A stretch of DNA of 64,000 bases from JBDWFY01 sp964291365 (GTDB taxonomy: Bacteria; Pseudomonadota; Alphaproteobacteria; Rhizobiales; Stappiaceae), in NCBI GenBank assembly GCA_964291365.2, contig OZ219989.1, forward strand, positions 3,286,001 through 3,350,000. The letters are read 5' to 3'. The notes under the pieces are model-generated. The model made no database searches. It saw only the letters and a list, made by a program, of their open reading frames with translations, and was not told where the DNA came from. Positions within the stretch are counted from its first letter, which is position 1; each line of letters starts with the position of its first letter. The translations under genes and the position numbers were made by a program. Below, piece after piece: positions 9,211 to 17,585 of this stretch.

Positions 9211-10280
9211 TATTTTTCCTCTTCATTTGAAACTGGTGAAACTACTGGTTCAACATAAGTACCAGGTGCTTGTGCGTGAACATCTAAGTACAATTCACCT
9301 TCTGATAATTTCAGTTTATAAGTTGAAATTTTTTCGGTAAACGGTGCCGGTGCTCTACCATCCTCAACATTATATTGATAACCATGCCATGGACAAGTAA
9401 CACATCCAAATACGATTTTTCCTTCTCCGAGTGGGCCATTTTGATGGGCACATACATTAGAAATTGCCGATAATTTCTCTCCATTTCTAAATATTGCCAC
9501 TCGTTCGTCATTTTTGAGCGATACAATGATCGCTTTCTGATCAGGTATTCGTTCAGGATCACCAACGGAAACCCAACTATCACCGGTAGTTGATGAAATA
9601 CCCGCAAGATCACTTAATCGTTCTTTACGCGCAGCTATAAAATGTAACACACATACTGGTACAACACCTATCAAAACTAATGCAAATAGAAGTAATCCTT
9701 TTTCAGATTGCATCGCTCCAAGCACGATATGAAGCACAATTGCTACATACGCAAAATAGATCCCCATATGAAGTTTTTTCCAAAGCGGAGGAGATAGAAA
9801 CGATAACCAAAAATCATGGCTAGTCGCAGCCAATATTAGCAATACAATAAGTGCGAAAATTCCAAACGCTTCAAATGGAAATCCTAATATTTGTCCATAA
9901 TTCGCGTTTGAAACTAGTAAACCAATATATTGATTTGTTGGTGAAAAACTAAAATACCAACCCATCACATAGCTTGCATGAGTAAATGCAACTGAACATG
10001 TCAAAACACCAAAATGTCGACGATTATACAATAAAGGTAAAAACCGTTTATCTAATCTAGTCAACGGTCCAATACATAAAATAAAACTCAGCAATATATA
10101 GGCACAAGTTCCAAAAGCACGCATTCGCATTACTGCACCATCTAATGGACGCGATACATCTTGAAATGCCGGTGCAACTTTCAGGAAAATCCAAATATAA
10201 AGTATGATTCCAATTAGCAAAATCGCATCATAAACATACTTTGAATAGTTCCAAGTAACTGGGATATATTTAACACTCAA
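9210..10280 (-). CDS. Ferric-reductase-like transmembrane protein with C-terminal Rieske domain
   Basis: This 356-residue fusion has an N-terminal ferric-reductase-like membrane domain of about six helices (residues 15-215). Candidate haem-ligating histidines are 89 (RRHFG), 101 (FTHAS), 171 (KLHMG) and 184 (VLHIV). A Rieske [2Fe-2S] domain at about 232-335 shows the two ligand boxes CAHQNGPLG (Cys277, His279) and CPWHGY (Cys296, His299). Such an arrangement would pass electrons between haem in the membrane and a Rieske centre on one side of it. The gene overlaps its upstream neighbour by ATGA and its downstream one by TAATG. The electron donor and acceptor are unknown. Homology to known domains is clear, but the architecture is not one I can link to a characterised enzyme. 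Confidence 0.85.
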   Translation of the reverse strand: MSVKYIPVTWNYSKYVYDAILLIGIILYIWIFLKVAPAFQDVSRPLDGAVMRMRAFGTCAYILLSFILCIGPLTRLDKRFLPLLYNRRHFGVLTCSVAFTHASYVMGWYFSFSPTNQYIGLLVSNANYGQILGFPFEAFGIFALIVLLILAATSHDFWLSFLSPPLWKKLHMGIYFAYVAIVLHIVLGAMQSEKGLLLFALVLIGVVPVCVLHFIAARKERLSDLAGISSTTGDSWVSVGDPERIPDQKAIIVSLKNDERVAIFRNGEKLSAISNVCAHQNGPLGEGKIVFGCVTCPWHGYQYNVEDGRAPAPFTEKISTYKLKLSEGELYLDVHAQAPGTYVEPVVSPVSNEEEK

Positions 10281-10462
10281 TTGTCGTTCCCCTCTGTAAT
10301 TTTGCCTTCAGCGATTTCTTCAGCACGTTCATTTAACGGTTCAGCCTTAAAATCGTCCTCAAAATCCTGTTTGATTAGCAGACCAAATACAACAATAATC
10401 GGAATCAAAAAAGCCAAAACATACCAAATATATGCATGAATTCTCCGTTGTTGCCTCCTCAT
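10277..10462 (-). CDS. Small single-span membrane protein (Rieske operon)
   Basis: This is a 61-residue protein with a basic start (MRRQQRRIHAYIW), one membrane helix at about 11-30 (YIWYVLAFLIPIIVVFGLLI) and an acidic tail. The positive-inside rule puts the N-terminus in the cytoplasm. The start is 1 bp after the stop of the preceding small gene, and its own stop overlaps the Rieske gene start by four bases (ATGA). Tight coupling on both sides supports it as a real gene despite its size. It may be an accessory subunit of the membrane redox protein. I do not know a named family. Confidence 0.65.
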   Translation of the reverse strand: MRRQQRRIHAYIWYVLAFLIPIIVVFGLLIKQDFEDDFKAEPLNERAEEIAEGKITEGNDN

Positions 10463-10463
10463 C

Positions 10464-10682
10464 TTAATCCTCCTGTTGTTGGCGAAGAATATTCCAACGC
10501 ATTATTACAATTGGCCAAATCAATACAACTCCAGGAAATAAGATTGGTCGGAATACATATGAACCATGAGCCGCCGGTTCAACTTTATCAATTCCAAAAA
10601 GTAAAAACCAAATTGCAGTCCCACTCCCAATCACAAAATAGATTAATGTAAGAATTCTTAATGCTTCTGCAAGCTCCATCAA
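10464..10682 (-). CDS. Small two-span membrane protein (first gene of Rieske operon)
   Basis: This is a 72-residue protein with two predicted membrane helices, about 9-29 (ILTLIYFVIGSGTAIWFLLFG) and 45-62 (PILFPGVVLIWPIVIMRW), joined by a short loop with EPAAHGSYVF. A GGAGAAAATT ribosome-binding sequence precedes the ATG at 10682. It heads a five-gene minus-strand run (10682 to 7821) with gaps or overlaps of only 1-4 bases. I do not recognise the family. The proximity to a haem/Rieske protein suggests a small subunit of the same membrane complex. Confidence 0.65.
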   Translation of the reverse strand: MMELAEALRILTLIYFVIGSGTAIWFLLFGIDKVEPAAHGSYVFRPILFPGVVLIWPIVIMRWNILRQQQED

Positions 10683-10882
10683 TTTTCTCCTAAAAAATCA
10701 AGATAACTGTTCAAATATCTAACTTACAAATATGAAATAATTCATTCGTTGTCAAATTCCAAATTGATAAAATTTATTATTCTAGACTTAAGTTGATAAA
10801 CCCAATTATAATTTAACTTTATTTGCAATCACCTTGGTTTGCAGAATTCATTAGTCCTTTCAGCTATAGATTGATGTACTGA

Positions 10883-11305
10883 TTAATCATCAGTATCAAC
10901 TTTACTTCTCATTTTTTTCACCTGCCCCCTCCTAACCTTGGAATCTACGCGCTTTTGTTTAGAGGAATAGGGTAGTCTCGTGGGATAACGTATTTGCTTG
11001 GTTTCTGTTGCTTTCCGAATCAAAACTAACAGGCGTGATAAAGCGGCTTCCCGATTTTTGCTCTGAATTCTATAATTGTTAGCAGTTATGACTATTGAAC
11101 CATCTTTTGTAATTCGTTTATCCTTACATTCAATCAAGCGTTGTTTCACTTCATCTGGAAGAGATTTTGAGTCTGCAACGTTAAACCTCAACTGTACCGC
11201 AGTTGAGACCTTATTCACATTCTGACCACCTGGTCCCGACGAGCGAATGAATGATTCTTTGATTTCATCCTCAGCAATAAATATGTTGTCTGTAACCTTG
11301 ATCAT
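10883..11305 (-). CDS. arfB: Alternative ribosome-rescue factor / peptidyl-tRNA hydrolase ArfB
   Basis: ArfB (YaeJ) rescues ribosomes stalled on truncated mRNA by hydrolysing peptidyl-tRNA in the A site. The 140-residue protein has the single release-factor catalytic domain with SSGPGGQNVNK, GGQ at residues 26-28. It ends in the basic tail (KQKRVDSKVRRGQVKKMRSK) that enters the empty mRNA channel. The length matches the family. It lacks the codon-recognition domains of RF1 and RF2, which rules out an ordinary release factor. It is divergent from the SDR gene at 11367. Confidence 0.92.
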   Translation of the reverse strand: MIKVTDNIFIAEDEIKESFIRSSGPGGQNVNKVSTAVQLRFNVADSKSLPDEVKQRLIECKDKRITKDGSIVITANNYRIQSKNREAALSRLLVLIRKATETKQIRYPTRLPYSSKQKRVDSKVRRGQVKKMRSKVDTDD

Positions 11306-11366
11306 ATGGTAAAAATAAGTGTTTTATACCTAAATTCAACCTAACCTACTGTCTTAAGGAGAATTC

Positions 11367-12068
11367 ATGTCAAATAAAAGTTGCATAATTATTGGCGGCG
11401 GCCGTGGAATGGGAGCTGCAACTGCTAAAGAAATGCACAAACGTGGATATAGATTAGCACTAATGTCTCCAAGTAAAAGTTGCGAGCAATTAGCTAGTGA
11501 ATTAAATGCAGTTGCACATTGTGGTCGCGCTGAAAAACCAAGTGACCTTGAAACAACGGTAAAACTTGCGATAGAATCTTATAAACGCATTGATGCAGTT
11601 TTAATCCATGTTGGTGGTCCACCAAAAGGTGATCTCTTAGAAATAACTGATGAGGACTGGGATAAAGCTCACGAAATGATCCTGAAACCAGTGATTCAAA
11701 TGGCAAAATTAGTAACCCCAATTATGGAACAACAAGGTGGAGGATCTATTGTCAACATTACAACCTTCTCTGCATTTGAACCAAGTCTCACTTTTCCTAC
11801 CTCAAGTGTTTACCGAGTTGGTGTTTCAAGTTTTACCAAATTATACTCTGACCGTTACGGTCCCTCTAATATCCGTATGAATTGTTTATTACCGGGTTTT
11901 ACGGACAGTTTAGATTTACCACAAAAATTTGCTGATATGTCTTCGTTAAAACGTTTGGCTAAAGCAGAAGAACAAGCAAACGTTGCAGCGTTCTTATTAA
12001 GTGATGATAGCAGCTATATAACAGGACAGAGTATACGCGTGGATGGGGGAGTTACCCGACACATGTAG
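11367..12068 (+). CDS. Short-chain dehydrogenase/reductase-family protein
   Basis: The 233-residue protein has the SDR Rossmann fold with a nucleotide-binding GGGRGMG (residues 10-16) and the usual C-terminal TGQSIRVDGG motif. The catalytic YxxxK is changed: Tyr149 is followed by RVGV, so the lysine position is valine. I recall a subgroup of SDR proteins with a similar altered motif before FTKLY, so this looks like a family trait and not damage. Its activity may differ from classical SDR oxidoreductases. A strong AAGGAG precedes the start. The proline racemase family gene follows after 60 bp and could share the transcript. Confidence 0.8.
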   Translation: MSNKSCIIIGGGRGMGAATAKEMHKRGYRLALMSPSKSCEQLASELNAVAHCGRAEKPSDLETTVKLAIESYKRIDAVLIHVGGPPKGDLLEITDEDWDKAHEMILKPVIQMAKLVTPIMEQQGGGSIVNITTFSAFEPSLTFPTSSVYRVGVSSFTKLYSDRYGPSNIRMNCLLPGFTDSLDLPQKFADMSSLKRLAKAEEQANVAAFLLSDDSSYITGQSIRVDGGVTRHM

Positions 12069-12128
12069 TCTAAGAAAAATATAAGTAACTCCCAATAAAA
12101 ACACTTCAAATGACTATTGAAAATAGCA

Positions 12129-13145
12129 ATGCAAATTAAAACGCCAATTAAAACAGTTGATGTACATTGTGCAGGTGAAATTGGTCGGGTCATTGTAGAT
12201 GGTAGTCCAGATTTCCCCGGTGAAACAATCGCCAACAAGTTAAACTATATCAATCAAGTTGATGGAAGTTTCCGTAAGCTACTTTGTTCGGAACCACGCT
12301 CTGCACCGGCAGGTTCTTTTTGTCTCTTAATTGAATCCAAAATTCCTGAAGCCGATATGGGACTAATCGTACTCCAACCAGATCAAGCACACGCGATGTC
12401 AGGCTCAAATGCCATGTGTACAGTTACTGCGATGCTTGAAACTGGATTAGTACCTATGGTAGAGCCAATATCTACAGTGACTCTTGATACTGCCGCTGGA
12501 TTAGTCACCGCGAAAGCCACTTGTAATAATCATAAAGTAGAGAAAATTACACTTGATATGCCTCCCGCATTTGTTCAAAAGAAAAATTTGGAACTAAAAC
12601 TAGAACCATGGGGGATACTGCAATATGACATTGTATTTGGAGGAGTGTTTTATGCACTAATGGATGTCGATCAATTAAATCTTACAATTACTCCCGAAAA
12701 TGCGCGGCAATTAGCAACAATTGGGGTTGAATTACACAACAAAATTTCGCAAGTCGAAGCCATTAAGCACCCAATAACACCACAACTGAATGGTTTAGCA
12801 TATGTAATGTTTCGATCAATTGAACCTGATGGTGCAGTACGAACTTGTACAACTATGCGTCCTGGCCGCGTAGATCGTTCACCGTGTGGAACTGGTTCAA
12901 ACTCAAACATGGCTGTAAATTTCTTTGAAAAAAAAATCAAACCAGGTGATAAACTTGTTTCTCGCTCAATAATTGGTAGCGAGTTTGTAACTGAATTTAT
13001 TGAAGAAACTCAAATAGGACCATATCCAGCGACAAAAAACAAATTAACTGGCCAAAGTTGGATATATGCAAAATCAGAAATATTATTAGCGACATCTGAT
13101 CCATTTCAAGAGGGTTTTATTCTTTCAGATACTTGGGGGGAATAA
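12129..13145 (+). CDS. Proline racemase family enzyme (hydroxyproline epimerase or dehydratase)
   Basis: This family uses two active-site positions to abstract and donate the alpha proton of proline derivatives. The second is the cysteine of DRSPCGTGSN (Cys253). The first, normally Cys in MCGH-type motifs, is serine here (AMSGSNAMC, Ser91). Ser/Cys members are generally associated with 4-hydroxyproline 2-epimerase, and Thr/Cys members with trans-3-hydroxyproline dehydratase, so hydroxyproline is a more likely substrate than proline. I use the ATG at 12129 (338 residues). An in-frame TTG at 12117 is possible, and neither has a clear ribosome-binding site. No other hydroxyproline catabolic genes lie nearby. 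Confidence 0.82.
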   Translation: MQIKTPIKTVDVHCAGEIGRVIVDGSPDFPGETIANKLNYINQVDGSFRKLLCSEPRSAPAGSFCLLIESKIPEADMGLIVLQPDQAHAMSGSNAMCTVTAMLETGLVPMVEPISTVTLDTAAGLVTAKATCNNHKVEKITLDMPPAFVQKKNLELKLEPWGILQYDIVFGGVFYALMDVDQLNLTITPENARQLATIGVELHNKISQVEAIKHPITPQLNGLAYVMFRSIEPDGAVRTCTTMRPGRVDRSPCGTGSNSNMAVNFFEKKIKPGDKLVSRSIIGSEFVTEFIEETQIGPYPATKNKLTGQSWIYAKSEILLATSDPFQEGFILSDTWGE

Positions 13146-13291
13146 AATTATTCCACTTCTCAATGAGATTACACGCGATCGGTTCAAATTCGTTGTGACT
13201 CAAACAAAAACTCTCAACACACTGAAACTCTCTATTTATCGAATTTTGCGGCCAGTATCCAAATAAATTTTGCTAAATGTTGTGAAAAATT

Positions 13292-14044
13292 ATGATTACC
13301 GATCCAATATTCTATTTCGCTGCAATTCCCGCAGTGATTATTGTCGGACTTTCAAAGGGTGGGTTTGGTGGAATTGCCTTACTCGCAGTTCCAATACTCT
13401 CTCTTGTCGCAGATCCGATAAAATCCGCTGCCATTATGCTACCGATTCTATTAACTATGGATATAGTCGCATTATGGATTTACCGCGGTTTATATGATCG
13501 TCCTTCACTAATTGCTTTGTTACCACCAGCAATGTCAGGAATTTTTATTGGCTGGTTAACGGCAGCGTGGGTTACTGCAGATTTTGTTCGCCTTGTTATT
13601 GGTACAATTTCAATTTTATTTACTTTAGATCATTGGCTTAAGTGGCGACCGACACTTCCAGGAAGACCAGGTACACTCAAAGGAATAATTTGTGGCACCG
13701 GTGCTGGCTTTACAAGTTTCATCGCACACGCTGGTGCACCACCCTTTCAATTCTATATGGTACCAATTCGTTTAGAACCACGAATATTTGTTGGTACTGG
13801 TGTTATTTTTTTTGCAATTGTTAACGCAGTTAAAGTTATTCCTTATACATTTCTTGGTCAGTTTGATACTGAAAACTTGCTCACTTCGGCAGTTTTACTC
13901 CCTTTAGCTCCACTTTCAACTTTGGCAGGTTTTGCTTTGGTAAAAATTATTTCAGTAGATTTGTTTTATCGCATTACTTATCTCATTGTATTCTTGATTG
14001 GGATAAAACTAATTTGGGATGGACTTGCGCCAATTTTCATCTAA
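13292..14044 (+). CDS. TauE/SafE-family anion exporter
   Basis: The 250-residue protein is hydrophobic throughout, with seven to eight predicted helices. It shows the two glycine-rich repeats of the TauE/SafE family: GLSKGGFGGIALLAVPILSL near residue 19 and GAGFTSFIAHAGAPPFQFYM near 135. Members export sulfite, sulfoacetate or other small organic anions through the inner membrane. The actual substrate is not shown by context; the upstream gene is a hydroxyproline-type enzyme 146 bp away. No ribosome-binding site stands out before the ATG, whose upstream bases are AT-rich. Confidence 0.85.
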   Translation: MITDPIFYFAAIPAVIIVGLSKGGFGGIALLAVPILSLVADPIKSAAIMLPILLTMDIVALWIYRGLYDRPSLIALLPPAMSGIFIGWLTAAWVTADFVRLVIGTISILFTLDHWLKWRPTLPGRPGTLKGIICGTGAGFTSFIAHAGAPPFQFYMVPIRLEPRIFVGTGVIFFAIVNAVKVIPYTFLGQFDTENLLTSAVLLPLAPLSTLAGFALVKIISVDLFYRITYLIVFLIGIKLIWDGLAPIFI

Positions 14045-14305
14045 TTCAAAAAACTTAATCAAAATTGTTACTCAACTATAAGAACTTCAGTTTGCATAAG
14101 ATAAATTGGTAATTTATTTTCTCATGTAAGAAAAATATACTTTCAACAATCGTTCGAAATTTAAAACATTATTTACCCGAACCAATAACAGAGAGCTGAA
14201 AATGAAATACTTAATCTTGGTTACGTTATTGATTCTATCAACAACTACTGTAAGTTCGCATGAAGCAGCAAATCATGTACACAAAAAACTAATCCCTATA
14301 CCTAA

Positions 14306-16341
14306 CCTAGATTGCGCATAGTAGCTGCGAACAAAAAGCGTAAATTTGGTCAGATTATATCCTATTTTAACGAAGAATACAACTCCTCCGTTGCGACAAA
14401 TTAACGTTTGTCGCCATGTGCAATTATTTGAAGCACTGGGTTCATTCAATAGTCAGCAAGATAGGTGCTTCTTTTAGTGCGGTTGTTTGACTTTGAATGA
14501 GTTGAGCATCAATTTACTAATTTAAATTTCAAATGATGCGTTGTTGATGAAAAGGGTGAAGAGATAATCTTGTTTGATTCAATCTCAAGAATGTGTTGAT
14601 GGATATTATCCAACCCCTTCCGTTAACCCCCGCCGCCGCGACCCATAGTCCATAAATCGCTCAATCGCCTGCACAAACAAATCTTTGTTGGCAAATTCTT
14701 TAGAAAAATCGACCCACACTCGACGACAGCTGTGCTTAATAATGGCTGGTGTTTTCAGTATTTTCTGGCGAATTGTGCTGGACTTTGCCGACGCTAACTT
14801 GGTGCCACGAAAACCAATTGTTCGAATCGCATTAGCAACCTTATGAGCACTGACGGCAAAGTTCAATCGCATTTGATTTGATTCGAGATTGTGTGCACTC
14901 ACTCGACTCCCGAATAATTCATACTGATTCTCTTGGATGCGGTTCTCCGCATCGCCCCGACCGCAGTATAATTGAGTATATAACTTCCGAGCACCACCAA
15001 ACTTCTTATCCAAATTGGTCACCATAAATCGAATATTTGACTTACGATGATGATTGATATTGATATACTCAACTTTGGCAATCACTCGAAAGGACTGTCC
15101 GCCCCAACTGCCATTGCCAGTGGTCCAATTAAATTCGGTGAACACCCGTTTGGTTTTCCCTGAGCTCAAACTTAATTTTTGAACCCGTTTAATTTGCGGC
15201 TTAATCTTTTTCATTAACGCCTTATTTTTGGCAAGACCAATCGCAAAATTAAGTCCCATCGCGTGGCACGCACAAATCAGCTCTGGTCGGTTAAAACCAC
15301 CGTCCGCTCGAAAAATCGGAAGTTTGTTCGGGAACGCTTGTCGATAAAATGGTACAATCTTTTCCAACGCCTCAACCGTGCCTAACGACCCATCAACATC
15401 ACCAGCTCGGGTACGACAAAAGATCGGAAGGGGTCCCACAAACGCCAACAGCGGTAGTAGGCATTTGTATTGATAAAACCCGTTCCAAGCACCACCAACC
15501 TGATTACCATATAATTGATCAGCCGTAGCATCCATATCAATCGTTAGAAATTTACTTTTCCGCCGTTTGATCCACTCAACGCTGTCCTCTAATAGCTGGC
15601 GGTCAAACTGATCTTGGTTAAACTCAAGTTTTTTCTGGTCACCATCAGCGACCACCCGATTGGCTTCATCAAGCCGACGCATCTGCGAGCGAGATCCTAA
15701 TGCTTGACAATTTTCCCGCACAATACCAGGTTCAGCAACCAGTAATTCAAAAGTTGAATCCCGACAAAGTTCATCATGATCATTGTGGTCAGGGCAACCA
15801 TGAAGCAACCCAGTAATCCGTTGCCGAACTTGCGTCTCCAATTTATGAACCACCATTCGTTGATCGCGGTTATCAGTAAAACAATTGGACATTCGCTTCA
15901 TAATTCCAGTTGCTAACTCCGCTTCCCGAACCAACAATGATCCAGCATCACCACTTAAATTGATTGGTGAAAAGGTCACCTCAACCGACTTCCCTTGAAA
16001 TTCTGAACAAATCAGCTTCTCTGATTGCACTGAATTAGGTAACTTTGTCTTCTTTGTTCGCGCTTTTCGGTTTGGTTTTTTCATCCGTAACTCCGCTGTT
16101 AATGTAACAATGAACGCAAAAAATATGCGATTAAATTTTCATATAACAACGAAGTGAACAAATAGCAGCCCCAGTTTTAAATTTTTTCTTACATCTGTAA
16201 AACCTGAGCCAAAGTGTGTAATTTAAAAAAACACACTGTAAATTAATAAAGTAATTGAAAATGACCAAATAAACCTTTATACTGTGGGTAATAGAACAAT
16301 ATTTAACTGCAAAAAATTAACGATACTTTGCGCAATTCAGG
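14306..16341 (-). mobile_element. IS1380-family insertion sequence, complete with terminal repeats and CTAA duplication
   Basis: The left end CCTAGATTGCGCATAG (14306-14321) and the right end read on the opposite strand, CCTGAATTGCGCAAAG (16341-16326), match at 13 of 16 positions. Immediately outside lie CTAA at 14302-14305 and CTAA at 16342-16345, a 4-bp target duplication of the size expected for IS1380 elements. The ends resemble the CCTAGATTC-type termini known for ISEcp1 of the same family. The element is 2036 bp and carries one transposase gene on the minus strand. About 285 bp on its left side are non-coding. It sits inside a DUF3500 gene, so the insertion is probably recent enough to keep both halves readable. 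Confidence 0.9.
14606..16084 (-). CDS. IS1380-family DDE transposase
   Basis: The 492-residue transposase has the IS1380 layout: a basic start (KKPNRKARTKKTKLPN), a DDE domain with the first Asp in FLTIDMDATADQLYGNQ (about 179-195), the second in IFRADGGFNRPELI (about 258-271), and the glutamate region RGDAENRIQENQYELFG (about 379-395). The length is near that of other family members, with no stop or shift, so it is likely active. It is transcribed opposite to the interrupted host gene. Confidence 0.93.
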   Translation of the reverse strand: MKKPNRKARTKKTKLPNSVQSEKLICSEFQGKSVEVTFSPINLSGDAGSLLVREAELATGIMKRMSNCFTDNRDQRMVVHKLETQVRQRITGLLHGCPDHNDHDELCRDSTFELLVAEPGIVRENCQALGSRSQMRRLDEANRVVADGDQKKLEFNQDQFDRQLLEDSVEWIKRRKSKFLTIDMDATADQLYGNQVGGAWNGFYQYKCLLPLLAFVGPLPIFCRTRAGDVDGSLGTVEALEKIVPFYRQAFPNKLPIFRADGGFNRPELICACHAMGLNFAIGLAKNKALMKKIKPQIKRVQKLSLSSGKTKRVFTEFNWTTGNGSWGGQSFRVIAKVEYININHHRKSNIRFMVTNLDKKFGGARKLYTQLYCGRGDAENRIQENQYELFGSRVSAHNLESNQMRLNFAVSAHKVANAIRTIGFRGTKLASAKSSTIRQKILKTPAIIKHSCRRVWVDFSKEFANKDLFVQAIERFMDYGSRRRGLTEGVG

Positions 16342-17332
16342 CTAAGAATAATCTTCCATACAGTGATGCGAGCGGTGATTCTGCAACAAAGGCAATTGAA
16401 AAATTCATATCAACATTTGAAAAAAATGATTTAAAAAAATTTATGTTTCCAATTGATTCAAAGAAGCGGCTAGAGTGGTCCAATTTACCTGCTGGTATGG
16501 TTGATCGTGCTGGAATTTCAGTAGGAGAGCTATCTGATTCACAGCGAAATTTATTATTTGAATTTTTGGCATCCTCGTTGGAAAAATCAGGGTACGAGTA
16601 CGTCGGTGGAATTATGGCGGCAGAAGCATTCTTAAGTAAAGATAGGCGAGCAAAACGTTTAAAATGGTATCCTGAAAACTATTGGTTAACGATATTTGGT
16701 AACCCTTCACATGAGAACCAATGGGCATGGCAATTCGGTGGACATCACCTTGCAATTAATATGTCAATTGAAGATAACAAAATTATATCTATGTCTCCAA
16801 CATTCATTGGTACCGAACCAGCAAAGTTTAGACTTGATAAAAGAGAATACGAAGTCGTGCTTGACATGCATCAAGCTGGTTTTGCAATTTTTGATTCATT
16901 GAGTGCCGAACAACAAAAACAAGCTAATGCTAATAAAGTACCCAAAAACATCCTCACTGGACCAAAAGAAGACGGCGTTATTCCGAAAAAAATCGGTATA
17001 AGTGCTGCGGATTTTTCTGATATACAAATAGATCTCTTGTTAAAAGCTATTGAAAAATGGGTATTAATCCAGCCTAAAGAAAATGCAATCATGCGGATGA
17101 GAGAAATTCATTCGGAAATTAACATGATTTCTTTCGCATGGATTGGTTCAGACAAAATATCAATTCCTACATACATGCGAATCCAAGGTCCAACACTAAT
17201 CATTGAACTACTTTCAACTGGTGGAAACGTGGGGGAATCAGCACAAGGGCAAGGGCACTACCATACTATATATCGCAATCCTGCATCAGATTATGGTGGA
17301 ATATTTCAATAGACGTTTCGTGCATTTAAAAA

Positions 17333-17382
17333 ATTTTGGCTTCTGCTCGAATTCGAGCACCTACTAGCTTCCAAGCCAAAGA
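17333..17382. terminator. Imperfect hairpin downstream of the DUF3500 gene
   Basis: The outer arms TTTGGCTT and AAGCCAAA pair over 8 bp and enclose a perfect inner palindrome, GCTCGAATTCGAGC. The structure follows the DUF3500 stop by about 20 bp. It lacks a clear T-run on the plus strand, so termination is only a possible role. The rest of the interval to 17585 shows no gene I can support. Confidence 0.35.
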
Positions 17383-17585
17383 GTAACTTATTCCAAGTCA
17401 ATAATTCAAAACATCTGGATACGTCGATCGGTTGCCGAATTCAAGTCCGCTACCATCAATGCACAGGCAAAACACACGCTAGAACAAGCCAACTGGCATG
17501 GTTGTAAACATACTTCTACATTTTTTTGATAAAGGAATACAACTTTGTTTTTGGCATCTGTACCAAAATTGTTCGTTAACATTTT

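Larger units (their letters stand above)
14202..17312 (+). pseudogene. DUF3500 secreted protein gene split by an IS1380 insertion
   Basis: The 5' piece (14202-14305) encodes a signal peptide, MKYLILVTLLILSTTTVSSH, then about 14 more residues. The 3' piece (16346-17312) encodes about 320 residues of a DUF3500 protein, with GGIMAAEAFLSKDRRA and WAWQFGGHHLAINMS-type segments. Removing bases 14306-16345 (the element plus one CTAA copy) joins the two in the same frame as ...LIPIP-KNNLPYSD..., a 356-residue exported protein. The apparent ORF from GTG 16284 borrows its first 20 codons from the end of the insertion sequence and has no signal peptide, so it is probably non-functional for export. The function of DUF3500 is unknown. 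The split is read directly from sequence. Confidence 0.9.

Noticed and set aside
16284..17312. A complete 342-residue DUF3500 gene starting at GTG 16284
   Set aside because: Its first 20 codons come from the right end of the IS1380 element; the true 5' part with the signal peptide is at 14202.
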